This document shows, in pieces, positions 26,321 through 33,883 of a DNA stretch of 64,000 bases. The DNA comes from JAGXLC01 sp964585385 (GTDB lineage: Bacteria > Bacteroidota > Bacteroidia > Bacteroidales > UBA12077), in assembly GCA_964585385.1 (NCBI GenBank), contig CAZPDP010000002.1, positions 189,239 to 253,238 of the forward strand. Reading direction: 5' to 3'. Made by a program: the position numbers and the translations under genes. Numbering within the stretch: the first letter of the stretch is position 1; each line of letters begins with the position of its first letter. The notes beneath the pieces are model-generated. The model was not told the origin of the DNA. It ran no database searches and worked only from the letters and a program-made list of their open reading frames with translations.

Positions 26321-26391
26321 TGGGCCCACTTGGATTTGAACCAAGGACCATCCCGATATGCATCGGGATGCTCTAGCCCTTCGCAATGAGC
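26321..26391 (-). pseudogene. tRNA-Ile2 3' fragment with palindromic anticodon arm (middle copy)
   Basis: From the T-arm to the 3' end and on into the terminator this copy is identical to the intact tRNA at 26665-26738. The anticodon arm is a 20-nt palindrome (26350-26369, ATCCCGAT-ATGC-ATCGGGAT) and the 5' part is replaced by the 3' end of GIY-YIG copy 2. The D-stem bases GCTC/GAGC are kept. Confidence 0.75.
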
Positions 26392-26619
26392 TGTTGTATA
26401 TAGCTTCTGCTTTTTTGTTTTTTAAGTTGTTGTTCTCTGTTTACTGCTTCACTTCGAGTAGGATATTCTTCGTAATATACCAGTTCCCAGGGGATGCCAC
26501 GTCGGGTGTATTTACTGTGGCCTTTGTTATGGCGTTCCAAACGTTTCGTAACATCGTTTGGTTGAACCAATGTAGTATGAATCTATAGATTGACTGTAAA
26601 GAATGTAGGTGTAATACAT
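26373..26619 (-). pseudogene. Frameshifted GIY-YIG endonuclease gene, copy 2
   Basis: The same sequence as copy 1 with a period of 344 bp, including the same single-base insertion after YYIGST, so the frameshift came before the duplication or the copies have been homogenised. It starts 46 bp after the 3' end of the intact tRNA-Ile2 in the direction of transcription, with a terminator between, and ends inside the D-loop of the next tRNA fragment. Confidence 0.78.
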
Positions 26620-26631
26620 AAAGTTAAAAAT

Positions 26632-26663
26632 AAAAAAAGCCGATTGTTATAACCGGCTTTTTT
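26632..26663 (-). terminator. Terminator directly after tRNA-Ile2
   Basis: AAAAAAGCCG/CGGCTTTTTT stem, one base from the 3' end of the tRNA; exact copy of 26288-26319. Confidence 0.82.
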
Positions 26664-26664
26664 G

Positions 26665-26738
26665 TGGGCCCACTTGGATTTGAACCAAGGACCACCTGAT
26701 TATGAGTCAGGTGCTCTAACCAACTGAGCTATGGGCCC
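26665..26738 (-). tRNA. tRNA with anticodon CAT, probably tRNA-Ile2
   Basis: A 74-nt cloverleaf: acceptor GGGCCCA/TGGGCCC, D-arm AGCTCAGTTGGTTAGAGC, anticodon stem CCTGA/TCAGG with loop CTCATAA, T-arm CTTGG-TTCAAAT-CCAAG, discriminator A. CCA is not encoded. The anticodon loop and arm layout resemble E. coli tRNA-Ile2, whose CAT is modified by TilS to read AUA, more than elongator tRNA-Met, but this cannot be settled by eye. All intact pairs are present, unlike in the three neighbouring fragments. Confidence 0.9.
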
Positions 26739-26787
26739 TGAAATATTATTGTTTAACTTAATTAAAGAACTTTTATTACTTTACCCC

Positions 26788-26860
26788 GGGCCACCTGGAT
26801 TTGAACCTAAGGCCATCCCGATATTGATCGGGATGCTCTAACCAACTGAGCTATGGGCCC
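26788..26860 (-). pseudogene. tRNA-like gene with anticodon arm replaced by a palindrome
   Basis: The first 26 nt (GGGCCCATAGCTCAGTTGGT, then TAGAGC) equal the intact tRNA-Ile2. The anticodon arm is the palindrome ATCCCGAT-ATTG-ATCGGGAT (26815-26834, plus strand), giving an 8-bp stem with a 4-nt loop and no 7-nt anticodon loop. The T-stem has mismatches and the acceptor 3' strand is altered. It lies 50 bp upstream of the intact tRNA and would be co-transcribed. The 256 bp between it and mtnP contain no gene. Confidence 0.7.
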
Positions 26861-27116
26861 TGTAATATTTTATTATTTTCAAGAACATCTCAAAAATCGG
26901 AGTGCAATATTAATATTTTGTTACCAATTACGCAACTGTTTGTTGAATATTTTAATCTGTATTTTTTGTTTTTCAAAAAAATAACGTTTTTAATACCAGC
27001 CCAGGTATTTTTATTTCGTTTAAATACCTTTATTGACCGTTGATAACCTGGATATAAAATCAAATTAAATCAGTCATTATCCGTATCATCTGTGTAATAT
27101 GTGCTCTGTCACCATC

Positions 27117-27866
27117 CTACTCCAGCTTTGGCAACGTTTTCAGAATTAGGTCCAGCACATTGTGCACGTTCTGATTGAATATTTCCAGGATTTCCTTCCA
27201 GGTTACCGGCTCTTCGTCGGTTCGCCAGCAGTCGTAATCTGTGCTCATAGCTATGGTGGCATAAGGTATCTCTAATTCATTAGCCAGAATGGCTTCCGGG
27301 GCTATTGACATATTAATGACATCGGCTCCCCAGGCCCTGAACATATTGGATTCGGCGCGGGTTGAAAACCTGGGCCCCTCGATGGTCACTACTGTTCCTT
27401 TCTCATGGTATCTCACACTCATTTCGCCGGCTGATTCAATCAGCTTTTCCCGTATGTATTTTGAAAAGGGGTCTGCCATGGGTGTGTGTTTCATATCCCC
27501 GGGCTTAAAACTTTCGAAAAAGGTGATGTCCCTGTGGCGTGTGAAATCAATGAACTGGTCGAGGATAACCAGGTCGCCCCGGTCAATTTCTTCTCTCAGA
27601 CTGCCACAAGCCGTGGTTGTAATGATGTAGTCGCATTTCATCTGGTTTAGTGCATAAATGTTGGCCCGGTTGTTCACCTGCGTGGGTGGGATGGTGTGCT
27701 TTTTCCCGTGTCTTGAAAGAATTACTACTTCCATGTTTTCTATTTTGCCGGTAGTAAGCGGTGAACTGGGTTCTCCGAAGGGAGTTTCCAGTTCAACTGT
27801 TTCTGGCTGTTTCAAAATGGATGGATCCTCCAGTCCGGATCCTCCAATAATACCTACTTTTGCCAT
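27117..27866 (-). CDS. mtnP: S-methyl-5'-thioadenosine phosphorylase
   Basis: 249 residues of the PNP/MTAP family. KVGIIGGSGLEDPSIL opens it; the phosphate-binding ILSRHGKKHTIPPTQVNNRA, the ITTTACGSLREEI loop and NMSIAPEAILANEL (base binding) follow. It splits methylthioadenosine into adenine and 5-methylthioribose-1-phosphate. It is the last gene of the operon mtnA - class II aldolase - mtnP, which together metabolise the product. Confidence 0.92.
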   Translation of the reverse strand: MAKVGIIGGSGLEDPSILKQPETVELETPFGEPSSPLTTGKIENMEVVILSRHGKKHTIPPTQVNNRANIYALNQMKCDYIITTTACGSLREEIDRGDLVILDQFIDFTRHRDITFFESFKPGDMKHTPMADPFSKYIREKLIESAGEMSVRYHEKGTVVTIEGPRFSTRAESNMFRAWGADVINMSIAPEAILANELEIPYATIAMSTDYDCWRTDEEPVTWKEILEIFNQNVHNVLDLILKTLPKLE

Positions 27867-27887
27867 AGATGCTTTATTTTTGGGTTA

Positions 27888-28502
27888 TTATTCAGTAGCT
27901 TGCTTATAATAATACAACATAGCTTCTCCGGCTTCTTCAATAGTATTCCCGAAAGTTATGACCCCGTCTTCATGCCCCCCCATCACAATAAGCTTTTCTT
28001 CCAGCACATTATCATTTTTTACAAGGTCACCAATTGCTTTGGCTATTTCGGGTGTGCCGAACGGATATTCAACCGGAGTGGTAGGTTTTTTATCCTTGTA
28101 ATGATTCCACATTTTTCTGTTATGAGTATGGACAATTGAATTGATGGAGGGTGCTTCTTTATATACTGAAGCATGAGTAAGCGATTCAGAGCTTGCTTTA
28201 ATTTCACCAAGGCACTTTACGAAATTGGATTCAATATCGAAATCGTCTACCAATGAGTAATGCATTTTGTTTAAGTACCTGAATTTACCAGTAGCCGAAC
28301 CGGTAATAATAAACTTGTTGGTTTTTTCTACTCGCAAACTGATGTTTCCAAAACCAATACCATTACCCAGTACTCCAATCAGGTCCATTTGGTAGAATTT
28401 CTCCCGCCATTGATTGAGTTTCTCAAATTTATCCCTCGGGAAAGAGAACAGCTTCTTTTCCCATTCGTATTTGAATTTTATGTATCCGTCCTGGTCTTTC
28501 AT
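27888..28502 (-). CDS. Class II aldolase/adducin family protein (methylthioribulose-1-phosphate-processing)
   Basis: 204 residues. The zinc-binding IVHTHNRKMWNHY, an acidic residue upstream (ESLTHASVYKEAP) and a C-terminal GGHEDGVITFG fit the class II aldolase fold. It is coupled to mtnA by an ATGA overlap and followed by mtnP. This points to the next step, either dehydration (MtnB-like) or retro-aldol cleavage of methylthioribulose-1-phosphate to DHAP and methylthioacetaldehyde. Sequence alone does not decide; the absence of mtnC, D and E here slightly favours the aldolase. Confidence 0.82.
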   Translation of the reverse strand: MKDQDGYIKFKYEWEKKLFSFPRDKFEKLNQWREKFYQMDLIGVLGNGIGFGNISLRVEKTNKFIITGSATGKFRYLNKMHYSLVDDFDIESNFVKCLGEIKASSESLTHASVYKEAPSINSIVHTHNRKMWNHYKDKKPTTPVEYPFGTPEIAKAIGDLVKNDNVLEEKLIVMGGHEDGVITFGNTIEEAGEAMLYYYKQATE

Positions 28503-29590
28503 TTTTCAAAGAGTTTTTTGATTTCGTTTTTTTCAGGTTTGGTGATTCCTTTTTCAGTAATCAGGCCTGTTACATATCTGGCCGGCGTTACATCAAAGCC
28601 ATAATTGGCTACAGGGCTTGTTTCCGGAGTTATGCGAACTTTTCTTATTTCCCCATCAGAATACCCGTCCATGTATTTGATTTCGTCGTCGCTTCTTTGT
28701 TCGATGGGTATTTCTTCCACTCCGTTCCGAATATCCAGGTCGATGGTAGAGAGGGGTAAGGCTACATAAAATGGCACATGGTTATCATGGGCAGCCAGGG
28801 CTTTCAGGTAGGTGCCGATTTTGTTGGCCACATCACCATTGGCTGCTGTACGGTCGCTTCCCACTATTACCATATCAACCATCCCATTTTGCATCAGCAA
28901 ACCACCGGTGTTATCCGGTATGACAGTATGCGGAACTCCATGCTGTTCAAATTCCCATGCAGTCAGTTTGGCGCCCTGGTTTCGCGGGCGGGTTTCATCC
29001 ACCCATACATGCACGTTTACATCATTATCATGGGCATGGTAAATGGGTGCGGTGGCTGTGCCATAGTCAATGCAGGCCAGCCAGCCCGCGTTGCAGTGTG
29101 TGAGTATATTTACGGGTCTTCCGTTTTTCTTCCTGGCAATTTCTTCTATTAAGGAAAACCCATTAACCCCTATTTTCCTGGAATTTTCAATTTCCTCAGT
29201 TCGAAGTTTTTCTGCGGTTTCCCTGGTTTGAGTCACAGCCTCCTCAATAGTTCTGGTATTGTTGACTGCCTCCAGCTGCTGTTCTACAGCGAAAGCAAGA
29301 TTTACTGCCGTTGGCCGGGCTGATTTCAGGTAATCTCCTGCCTGCTTCAACTCCTCTTCCCATTTATCTTCCCGGCTGTTCAGCAAAGACAGGTACATGC
29401 CAAATGATGCGGTGACGCCAATTAGCGGCGCTCCGCGAACAATCATATCTTTAATAGCCCTGAAAGCATCTTCCAGGTTTTTCAAATCCACAATTTTAAA
29501 CTCAAAAGGTAAAAGTCTCTGATCGATTACCTGAACTGTGTATGGATCTTTCAACCATAGGGTCTGATAACTTTTTCCTTTTACTTTCAT
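28499..29590 (-). CDS. mtnA: S-methyl-5-thioribose-1-phosphate isomerase
   Basis: 363 residues from ATG 29590, chosen over an in-frame ATG at 29629 because the family starts near KGKSYQTLWL. The eIF2B-like fold shows MIVRGAPLIGVTASFG, ILTHCNAGWLACIDYGTA with the catalytic Cys, the Asp in IVGSDRTAANGDVANKIGTY, and IPIEQRS. It converts methylthioribose-1-phosphate to methylthioribulose-1-phosphate. It is the first gene of the operon and overlaps the aldolase gene by four bases. Confidence 0.93.
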   Translation of the reverse strand: MKVKGKSYQTLWLKDPYTVQVIDQRLLPFEFKIVDLKNLEDAFRAIKDMIVRGAPLIGVTASFGMYLSLLNSREDKWEEELKQAGDYLKSARPTAVNLAFAVEQQLEAVNNTRTIEEAVTQTRETAEKLRTEEIENSRKIGVNGFSLIEEIARKKNGRPVNILTHCNAGWLACIDYGTATAPIYHAHDNDVNVHVWVDETRPRNQGAKLTAWEFEQHGVPHTVIPDNTGGLLMQNGMVDMVIVGSDRTAANGDVANKIGTYLKALAAHDNHVPFYVALPLSTIDLDIRNGVEEIPIEQRSDDEIKYMDGYSDGEIRKVRITPETSPVANYGFDVTPARYVTGLITEKGITKPEKNEIKKLFEK

Positions 29591-29712
29591 AAACCATTCT
29601 TTTTGGTTCGTATTTATTGGGTACAACAATCAGTTTTTATACTTGTTTTTGATCTTTTTTTATTCATTCAACTAATAAGTATAAGAAAATATTCCGAACA
29701 AACAAATAAATT

Positions 29713-29720
29713 TATCTTTG
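29713..29720 (+). promoter_or_regulatory. Candidate -7 promoter motif for the HAD-family gene
   Basis: TATCTTTG, a full TAnnTTTG match, lies 21 bp before the start codon in an AT-rich leader. No clear -33 element was found. Confidence 0.45.
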
Positions 29721-29741
29721 CTGCATAAAATTCCATAGACA

Positions 29742-30380
29742 ATGAAGGATAAACTTGATTCCATAAAAAATATAATCTTTGATTTGGGAGGAGTAATTCT
29801 CAATATCGATCCACAGCGGACTGTTTCGGAGATGCAAAGGCTTGGAATTAAAAATTTTCATGAAATATACAGTCAGCTTAAACAGAACGAGATTTTTGAC
29901 AAGCTTGAAAAGGGTGAACTGGATGAAAACGAGTTTGTAAATATTGTACGGAAATTTTCAGGACAGGATTTAGATTATCAAAAAGTGATAGAAGCCTGGA
30001 ACTGTCTGTTGCTTGATTATCCTCCCGGACGGATCAGGTTGCTGGACAAACTGAATCAATCAAAACGTTTTCGGACGTTTTTGCTCAGCAACACCAACCA
30101 AATTCATAAAGAAACCTATACGCGAACATTACAGGAACAATTTGGTTATGAAGGGCTGGAGTCATTATTTGAAAAAGCTTACTTTTCCCATGAAATCAAC
30201 ATGAGAAAACCTGACCCGGAAATTTATGAATTTGTATTGAAAGACAGTAGTTTGATACCTGAAGAAACCCTCTTCCTTGATGATTCAGAAATAAATCTGA
30301 AAAGCGCCCGGAAACTGGGCATTCAAACTGTTCACATAAACGGTGAAGTATCAGTTACTGATCTTTTTCCCGAAGTGTAA
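29742..30380 (+). CDS. HAD superfamily (subclass IA) phosphatase-like hydrolase
   Basis: 212 residues. Motif I is IIFDLGGVILNID (about 11-23), motif II FLLSNTN near 111, and motif III/IV LFLDDSEINLKSARKLGIQT near 180-199, with a helical cap between. The DxGG form of motif I, with Gly where many HAD phosphatases have the second Asp, is also seen in YihX-type phosphatases of sugar phosphates. It is divergent from mtnA, and the last 26 bp overlap the convergent HU/SPOR gene. Substrate unknown; it is not a typical MtnC. Confidence 0.82.
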   Translation: MKDKLDSIKNIIFDLGGVILNIDPQRTVSEMQRLGIKNFHEIYSQLKQNEIFDKLEKGELDENEFVNIVRKFSGQDLDYQKVIEAWNCLLLDYPPGRIRLLDKLNQSKRFRTFLLSNTNQIHKETYTRTLQEQFGYEGLESLFEKAYFSHEINMRKPDPEIYEFVLKDSSLIPEETLFLDDSEINLKSARKLGIQTVHINGEVSVTDLFPEV

Positions 30381-31347
30381 GAAGCCATACGGATTTGAAG
30401 GGAGTTGTGTCTCTGATGTGGTACAACGAAACCAGGGCTTCTTCTTTCTTTGTATAGGAGTGGATACTTACTCTGAACAGACCATTTTTTTCGAGTATTT
30501 CTGATGAATAACCCTGCTTTGAGAGTTCTTTCTGAAAAGTCTCAGCATTTGTTCTTTTTTTAAAGCTTCCGGCCACCAGGTGATAATGAGCTTTTTCTTT
30601 TTTTTCTTCATACATCAGGGCCTTTTTCTTATCCGTCATTTTATCTATTCTGGTGTCGAGCTGGGAACTTTTTGTGGTATCTTTTATTTGCGAATTTTGT
30701 TTTTGTTCAGCAGGTATATCCTGTTGTTTTTTTTCTGTAAGCAGTTCTTTTGAAAATTTGTTGTAGTAGTAAGTGAAGAAGCCTGAATAAATTCCTCCTA
30801 CTACAAAAAGGACTAACAGAATCGCAGCAGCCACAGATAAATAGAATCCTGCTTTACGTCTTTTTTTCTTTTTTTGGGGCTGCCTGATGGTGGTTTTTGC
30901 TTTAGGCGGGGCATCTGTTTTTTCGGTTTTTTCAAGTATAAAAGGTTGTGCTTCCAGATCATCCAACCCCAGTCTTTTTTCTAATTCCGATTCATCTGCA
31001 AATTGAAGCGTGCCCTTTTCATCTTTATAAAATTTTCCAATGCCTTCTATTTTGTATTCTTTTTTTGAATCAAGTGCTTTGCTGACTTCAGAGACAAATT
31101 CCTTTACTTTTTCTGATGCTTCTTTTTGTGTAACATTATAGGCGGAAGTCAACCGTTTAATAAGTATTTTATCGGAATCTTCTTTTATCCTGTTGTTGAA
31201 TGAATAACTTCTCCTGGGCGGCAGAATTTTGTTCTTTGATTTGTCTACTTCAGCAGGCAGATAGTTTACGATGAAACTCCCCAGTCCGGGGATAACAAGA
31301 CCGTTGCGTGACAATAACAAATCTTTTATGTGGTATAAAACATCCAA
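30355..31347 (-). CDS. HU-domain and SPOR-domain membrane protein
   Basis: 330 residues. The N-terminal region (about 1-115: LLSRNGLVIPGLGSFIVNY, then YKIEGIGKFYKDEKG) is a tandem HU-like domain of the Bacteroidota CCDC81 type. A basic segment and a single membrane helix follow (about 168-192). The C-terminal SPOR domain (about 255-325: AHYHLVAGSFKKRTNAETFQ, then YSSEIL, LFRVSIHSY) binds denuded peptidoglycan. The protein likely links the nucleoid side of the inner membrane to septal wall; that role is inferred. Confidence 0.85.
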   Translation of the reverse strand: MDVLYHIKDLLLSRNGLVIPGLGSFIVNYLPAEVDKSKNKILPPRRSYSFNNRIKEDSDKILIKRLTSAYNVTQKEASEKVKEFVSEVSKALDSKKEYKIEGIGKFYKDEKGTLQFADESELEKRLGLDDLEAQPFILEKTEKTDAPPKAKTTIRQPQKKKKRRKAGFYLSVAAAILLVLFVVGGIYSGFFTYYYNKFSKELLTEKKQQDIPAEQKQNSQIKDTTKSSQLDTRIDKMTDKKKALMYEEKKEKAHYHLVAGSFKKRTNAETFQKELSKQGYSSEILEKNGLFRVSIHSYTKKEEALVSLYHIRDTTPFKSVWLLTLREKDQ

Positions 31348-31490
31348 AACGACTCCATTTATTACAGTTCCAACAAATATAGAGAAAAATTATTATTGTC
31401 AAGAAAAAGAACCTGAGAAATGAATGTCTTACCCTTGAATCTCTGAGTGTTTTTATTTGATTTTGAATTAGGAGAATAAAATAGAAATTG

Positions 31491-31498
31491 TAATTTTG
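31491..31498 (+). promoter_or_regulatory. Candidate -7 promoter motif for galE-rfbB
   Basis: TAATTTTG matches TAnnTTTG and is 28 bp before the galE start; no well-spaced -33 TTTG was found. Confidence 0.35.
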
Positions 31499-31526
31499 CC
31501 ATTTATCACAAAGAAAGTAAAGGTTA

Positions 31527-32555
31527 ATGAATAAAATACTTGTCACCGGGGGAACAGGATACATTGGCTCCCATACAACTGTCGAACTTATCAATGAAGG
31601 ATATGAAGTCATCATTATTGATAACCTTTCCAACTCCGATACTGATACACTGGAGGGTATAAAAAAGATAACCGGAACAAAGCCTGCATTTCAAAAGCTC
31701 GATCTGTGTGATAAAGATAAGTTGCACAGTTTTTTCAGTCGGCATACGGATATTGATGCCGTGATTCATTTTGCCGCATATAAAGCTGTAGGAGAATCTT
31801 CAGAACTTCCCCTGAAATACTACAGGAACAATATCCTTTCCACCTTGAATTTGCTGGAATGCATGATAGATTTCGGGGTTCCTTATATTGTATTTTCTTC
31901 GTCCTGCACAGTATACGGCCAACCCGACAAGTTGCCGGTTGACGAAAATGCTCCCGTTAAAGAACCGTTATCACCTTACGGTAGCACCAAACAAGTGGCT
32001 GAACGAATGATCTCAGACGCCACCCTGGCCAATGATAATCTAATGGGCATCTCCCTCCGATATTTTAACCCGATAGGAGCTCATCCTTCCGCCCATATTG
32101 GTGAGAAACCACAGGGTATACCCAACAATTTGCTGCCCTATATCACTCAAACAGCCCTGGGTATTCGGGAAGAATTAAAAGTATTCGGGGATGATTACAA
32201 CACACCGGATGGTACAGCAATCAGGGATTATATTAATGTGGTGGATTTGTCAAAAGCTCACGTCAAAGCCATTGAGAGGCTTTTAAGTCAAAAAAATGAA
32301 AAGTCTTACGAGTATTTTAATGTGGGAACAGGCAAAGGAAATTCGGTTATGGAAATCATAAAGGCTTTTGAAAAAGCCACCGGACAGAAGATTCAATATA
32401 CCATTACCGGCCGCAGGGCAGGAGATATTGAACAGGTCTATGCAGACACTACCACAGCAAACAAAGAGTTAAACTGGAAGGCTGAAAAAACGCTCGAAGA
32501 GACGCTGAAGTCAGCCTGGGAATGGGAACAGCATTACAGAAACAACTTACAATAA
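31527..32555 (+). CDS. galE: UDP-glucose 4-epimerase
   Basis: 342 residues of the extended SDR family. The NAD-binding GGTGYIGSHTTVEL is at residues 8-21, the catalytic Ser is in YIVFSSSCTVYG and the Tyr-Lys pair is in SPYGSTKQVAE. The substrate part has LRYFNPIGAHPSAHIGEKPQ and YINVVDLSKAHVKAI, the pattern of GalE rather than other epimerases. It interconverts UDP-glucose and UDP-galactose for surface glycans. rfbB follows after 7 bp in the same operon. Confidence 0.93.
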   Translation: MNKILVTGGTGYIGSHTTVELINEGYEVIIIDNLSNSDTDTLEGIKKITGTKPAFQKLDLCDKDKLHSFFSRHTDIDAVIHFAAYKAVGESSELPLKYYRNNILSTLNLLECMIDFGVPYIVFSSSCTVYGQPDKLPVDENAPVKEPLSPYGSTKQVAERMISDATLANDNLMGISLRYFNPIGAHPSAHIGEKPQGIPNNLLPYITQTALGIREELKVFGDDYNTPDGTAIRDYINVVDLSKAHVKAIERLLSQKNEKSYEYFNVGTGKGNSVMEIIKAFEKATGQKIQYTITGRRAGDIEQVYADTTTANKELNWKAEKTLEETLKSAWEWEQHYRNNLQ

Positions 32556-32562
32556 ATATTTT

Positions 32563-33615
32563 ATGAAGACAATAATTATTACTGGAGGAGCGGGTTTTAT
32601 AGGCTCGCATGTAGTCAGGCAATTTGTCAGAAAATATCCCGACTACCAAATTCTTAACCTGGACAAACTTACTTATGCCGGTAATCTTGAGAATCTGAAG
32701 GATTTGGAAAACGAACCCAGCTATGAGTTTGTTCGGGGCGATATTTATGACGCCGATTTCCTGGATGAATTGTTCAGTAAACATGATGTGGAGGGCATTA
32801 TTCACCTGGCAGCAGAGTCTCATGTTGATCGCTCCATAACGGATCCCAATGAATTTATTAAAACCAACATTATTGGAACGGTAAACCTTCTTAATGTAGC
32901 TAAGAAACACTGGGAAGGAAATTATGAAGGCAAGCTGTTTTACCATATTTCTACAGACGAGGTATATGGTTCTTTGGGACCGGAAGGGTATTTTACTGAA
33001 GAAACACCTTATGACCCACGGAGTCCTTACTCTGCCTCTAAAGCCAGCTCGGACCATCTTGTAAGGGCTTATCATAATACTTACGGTTTGCCTATAGTAA
33101 TATCCAATTGTTCAAATAACTACGGACCCAATCAGTTCCCTGAAAAACTGGTACCGCTTTTCATTAACAATATCCGGAACAGCAAAAACCTGCCGGTATA
33201 TGGTAAGGGTGAAAACATCAGGGACTGGCTTTATGTTGAAGATCATGCCGAAGCCATTGACCTGATATACCACAAAGGAAGAATTGGAGAGACCTACAAC
33301 ATTGGGGGCGACAATGAGTGGATGAATATTGAACTTATTAAAAAACTTTGCGAGTTGATGGATAAAAAACTGGGAAGAGAGCCAGGAACTTCAGAACAAC
33401 TCATTACGTATGTAAAAGACAGGGCAGGGCATGATAAGCGTTATGCTATCGATTGTTCAAAGCTGAAAAATGAGCTAAACTGGACTCAGAATGTGAGTTT
33501 TGAAGAAGGCCTGGACAAAACCATAGACTGGTACTTATCTAATGATGAGTGGCTTAAACATGTGATTACCGGGGAGTATGAAGAATATTATAAGAAACAG
33601 TACCTGGAAAGATGA
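32563..33615 (+). CDS. rfbB: dTDP-glucose 4,6-dehydratase
   Basis: 350 residues. GGAGFIGSHVVRQF opens the Rossmann fold. ISTDEVYGSLG contains the Thr-Asp-Glu that marks 4,6-dehydratases, and YSASKASSDHLVRAYHNTYG gives the catalytic Tyr-x3-Lys. SNCSNNYGPNQFPEKLVPLF is the RmlB/RfbB signature. It makes dTDP-4-keto-6-deoxyglucose, precursor of L-rhamnose and other deoxysugars. rfbA, C and D are not in the window. It is paired with galE, then a terminator. Confidence 0.94.
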   Translation: MKTIIITGGAGFIGSHVVRQFVRKYPDYQILNLDKLTYAGNLENLKDLENEPSYEFVRGDIYDADFLDELFSKHDVEGIIHLAAESHVDRSITDPNEFIKTNIIGTVNLLNVAKKHWEGNYEGKLFYHISTDEVYGSLGPEGYFTEETPYDPRSPYSASKASSDHLVRAYHNTYGLPIVISNCSNNYGPNQFPEKLVPLFINNIRNSKNLPVYGKGENIRDWLYVEDHAEAIDLIYHKGRIGETYNIGGDNEWMNIELIKKLCELMDKKLGREPGTSEQLITYVKDRAGHDKRYAIDCSKLKNELNWTQNVSFEEGLDKTIDWYLSNDEWLKHVITGEYEEYYKKQYLER

Positions 33616-33836
33616 GGTGAGTGAACAGAAGGCAGCAGTAAAGCAGGAAGCATAGTGTCTAAACAATTAGAATTTGCCCTGGCTGCGGGGTTAATCAAAA
33701 GTGATGAATTGAGAATTATGAATTTTAAATAAAAAGATCCAAGAGATATTGATGACTGGATTTACTCAATCAACTTAATTAACTCTATGTCAATTTACTA
33801 ACCACCAAATTTAAGAATTATAAACGATGAATAAAA

Positions 33837-33855
33837 AAGGGGCACTTCGGCCCCT
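33837..33855. terminator. Bidirectional terminator between rfbB and glmS
   Basis: AAGGGGC/GCCCCTT stem with loop ACTTCG and an A-run at the left; T-rich to the right. It lies between convergent genes. The remaining ~220 bp upstream hold no gene. Confidence 0.8.
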
Positions 33856-33883
33856 TGTTGTATGATTCATGTTTACTAAATCA

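Noticed and set aside
26050..26588. Plus-strand frames across the GIY-YIG copies
   Set aside because: They are antisense shadows; the minus strand encodes the GIY-YIG motifs.
26788..26860. Functional second tRNA
   Set aside because: There is no seven-base anticodon loop, the T-stem has mismatches and the acceptor 3' strand is altered.
29742..30380. MtnC enolase-phosphatase next to mtnA
   Set aside because: The motifs and cap are of the generic HAD IA type and the gene is divergent from the operon.
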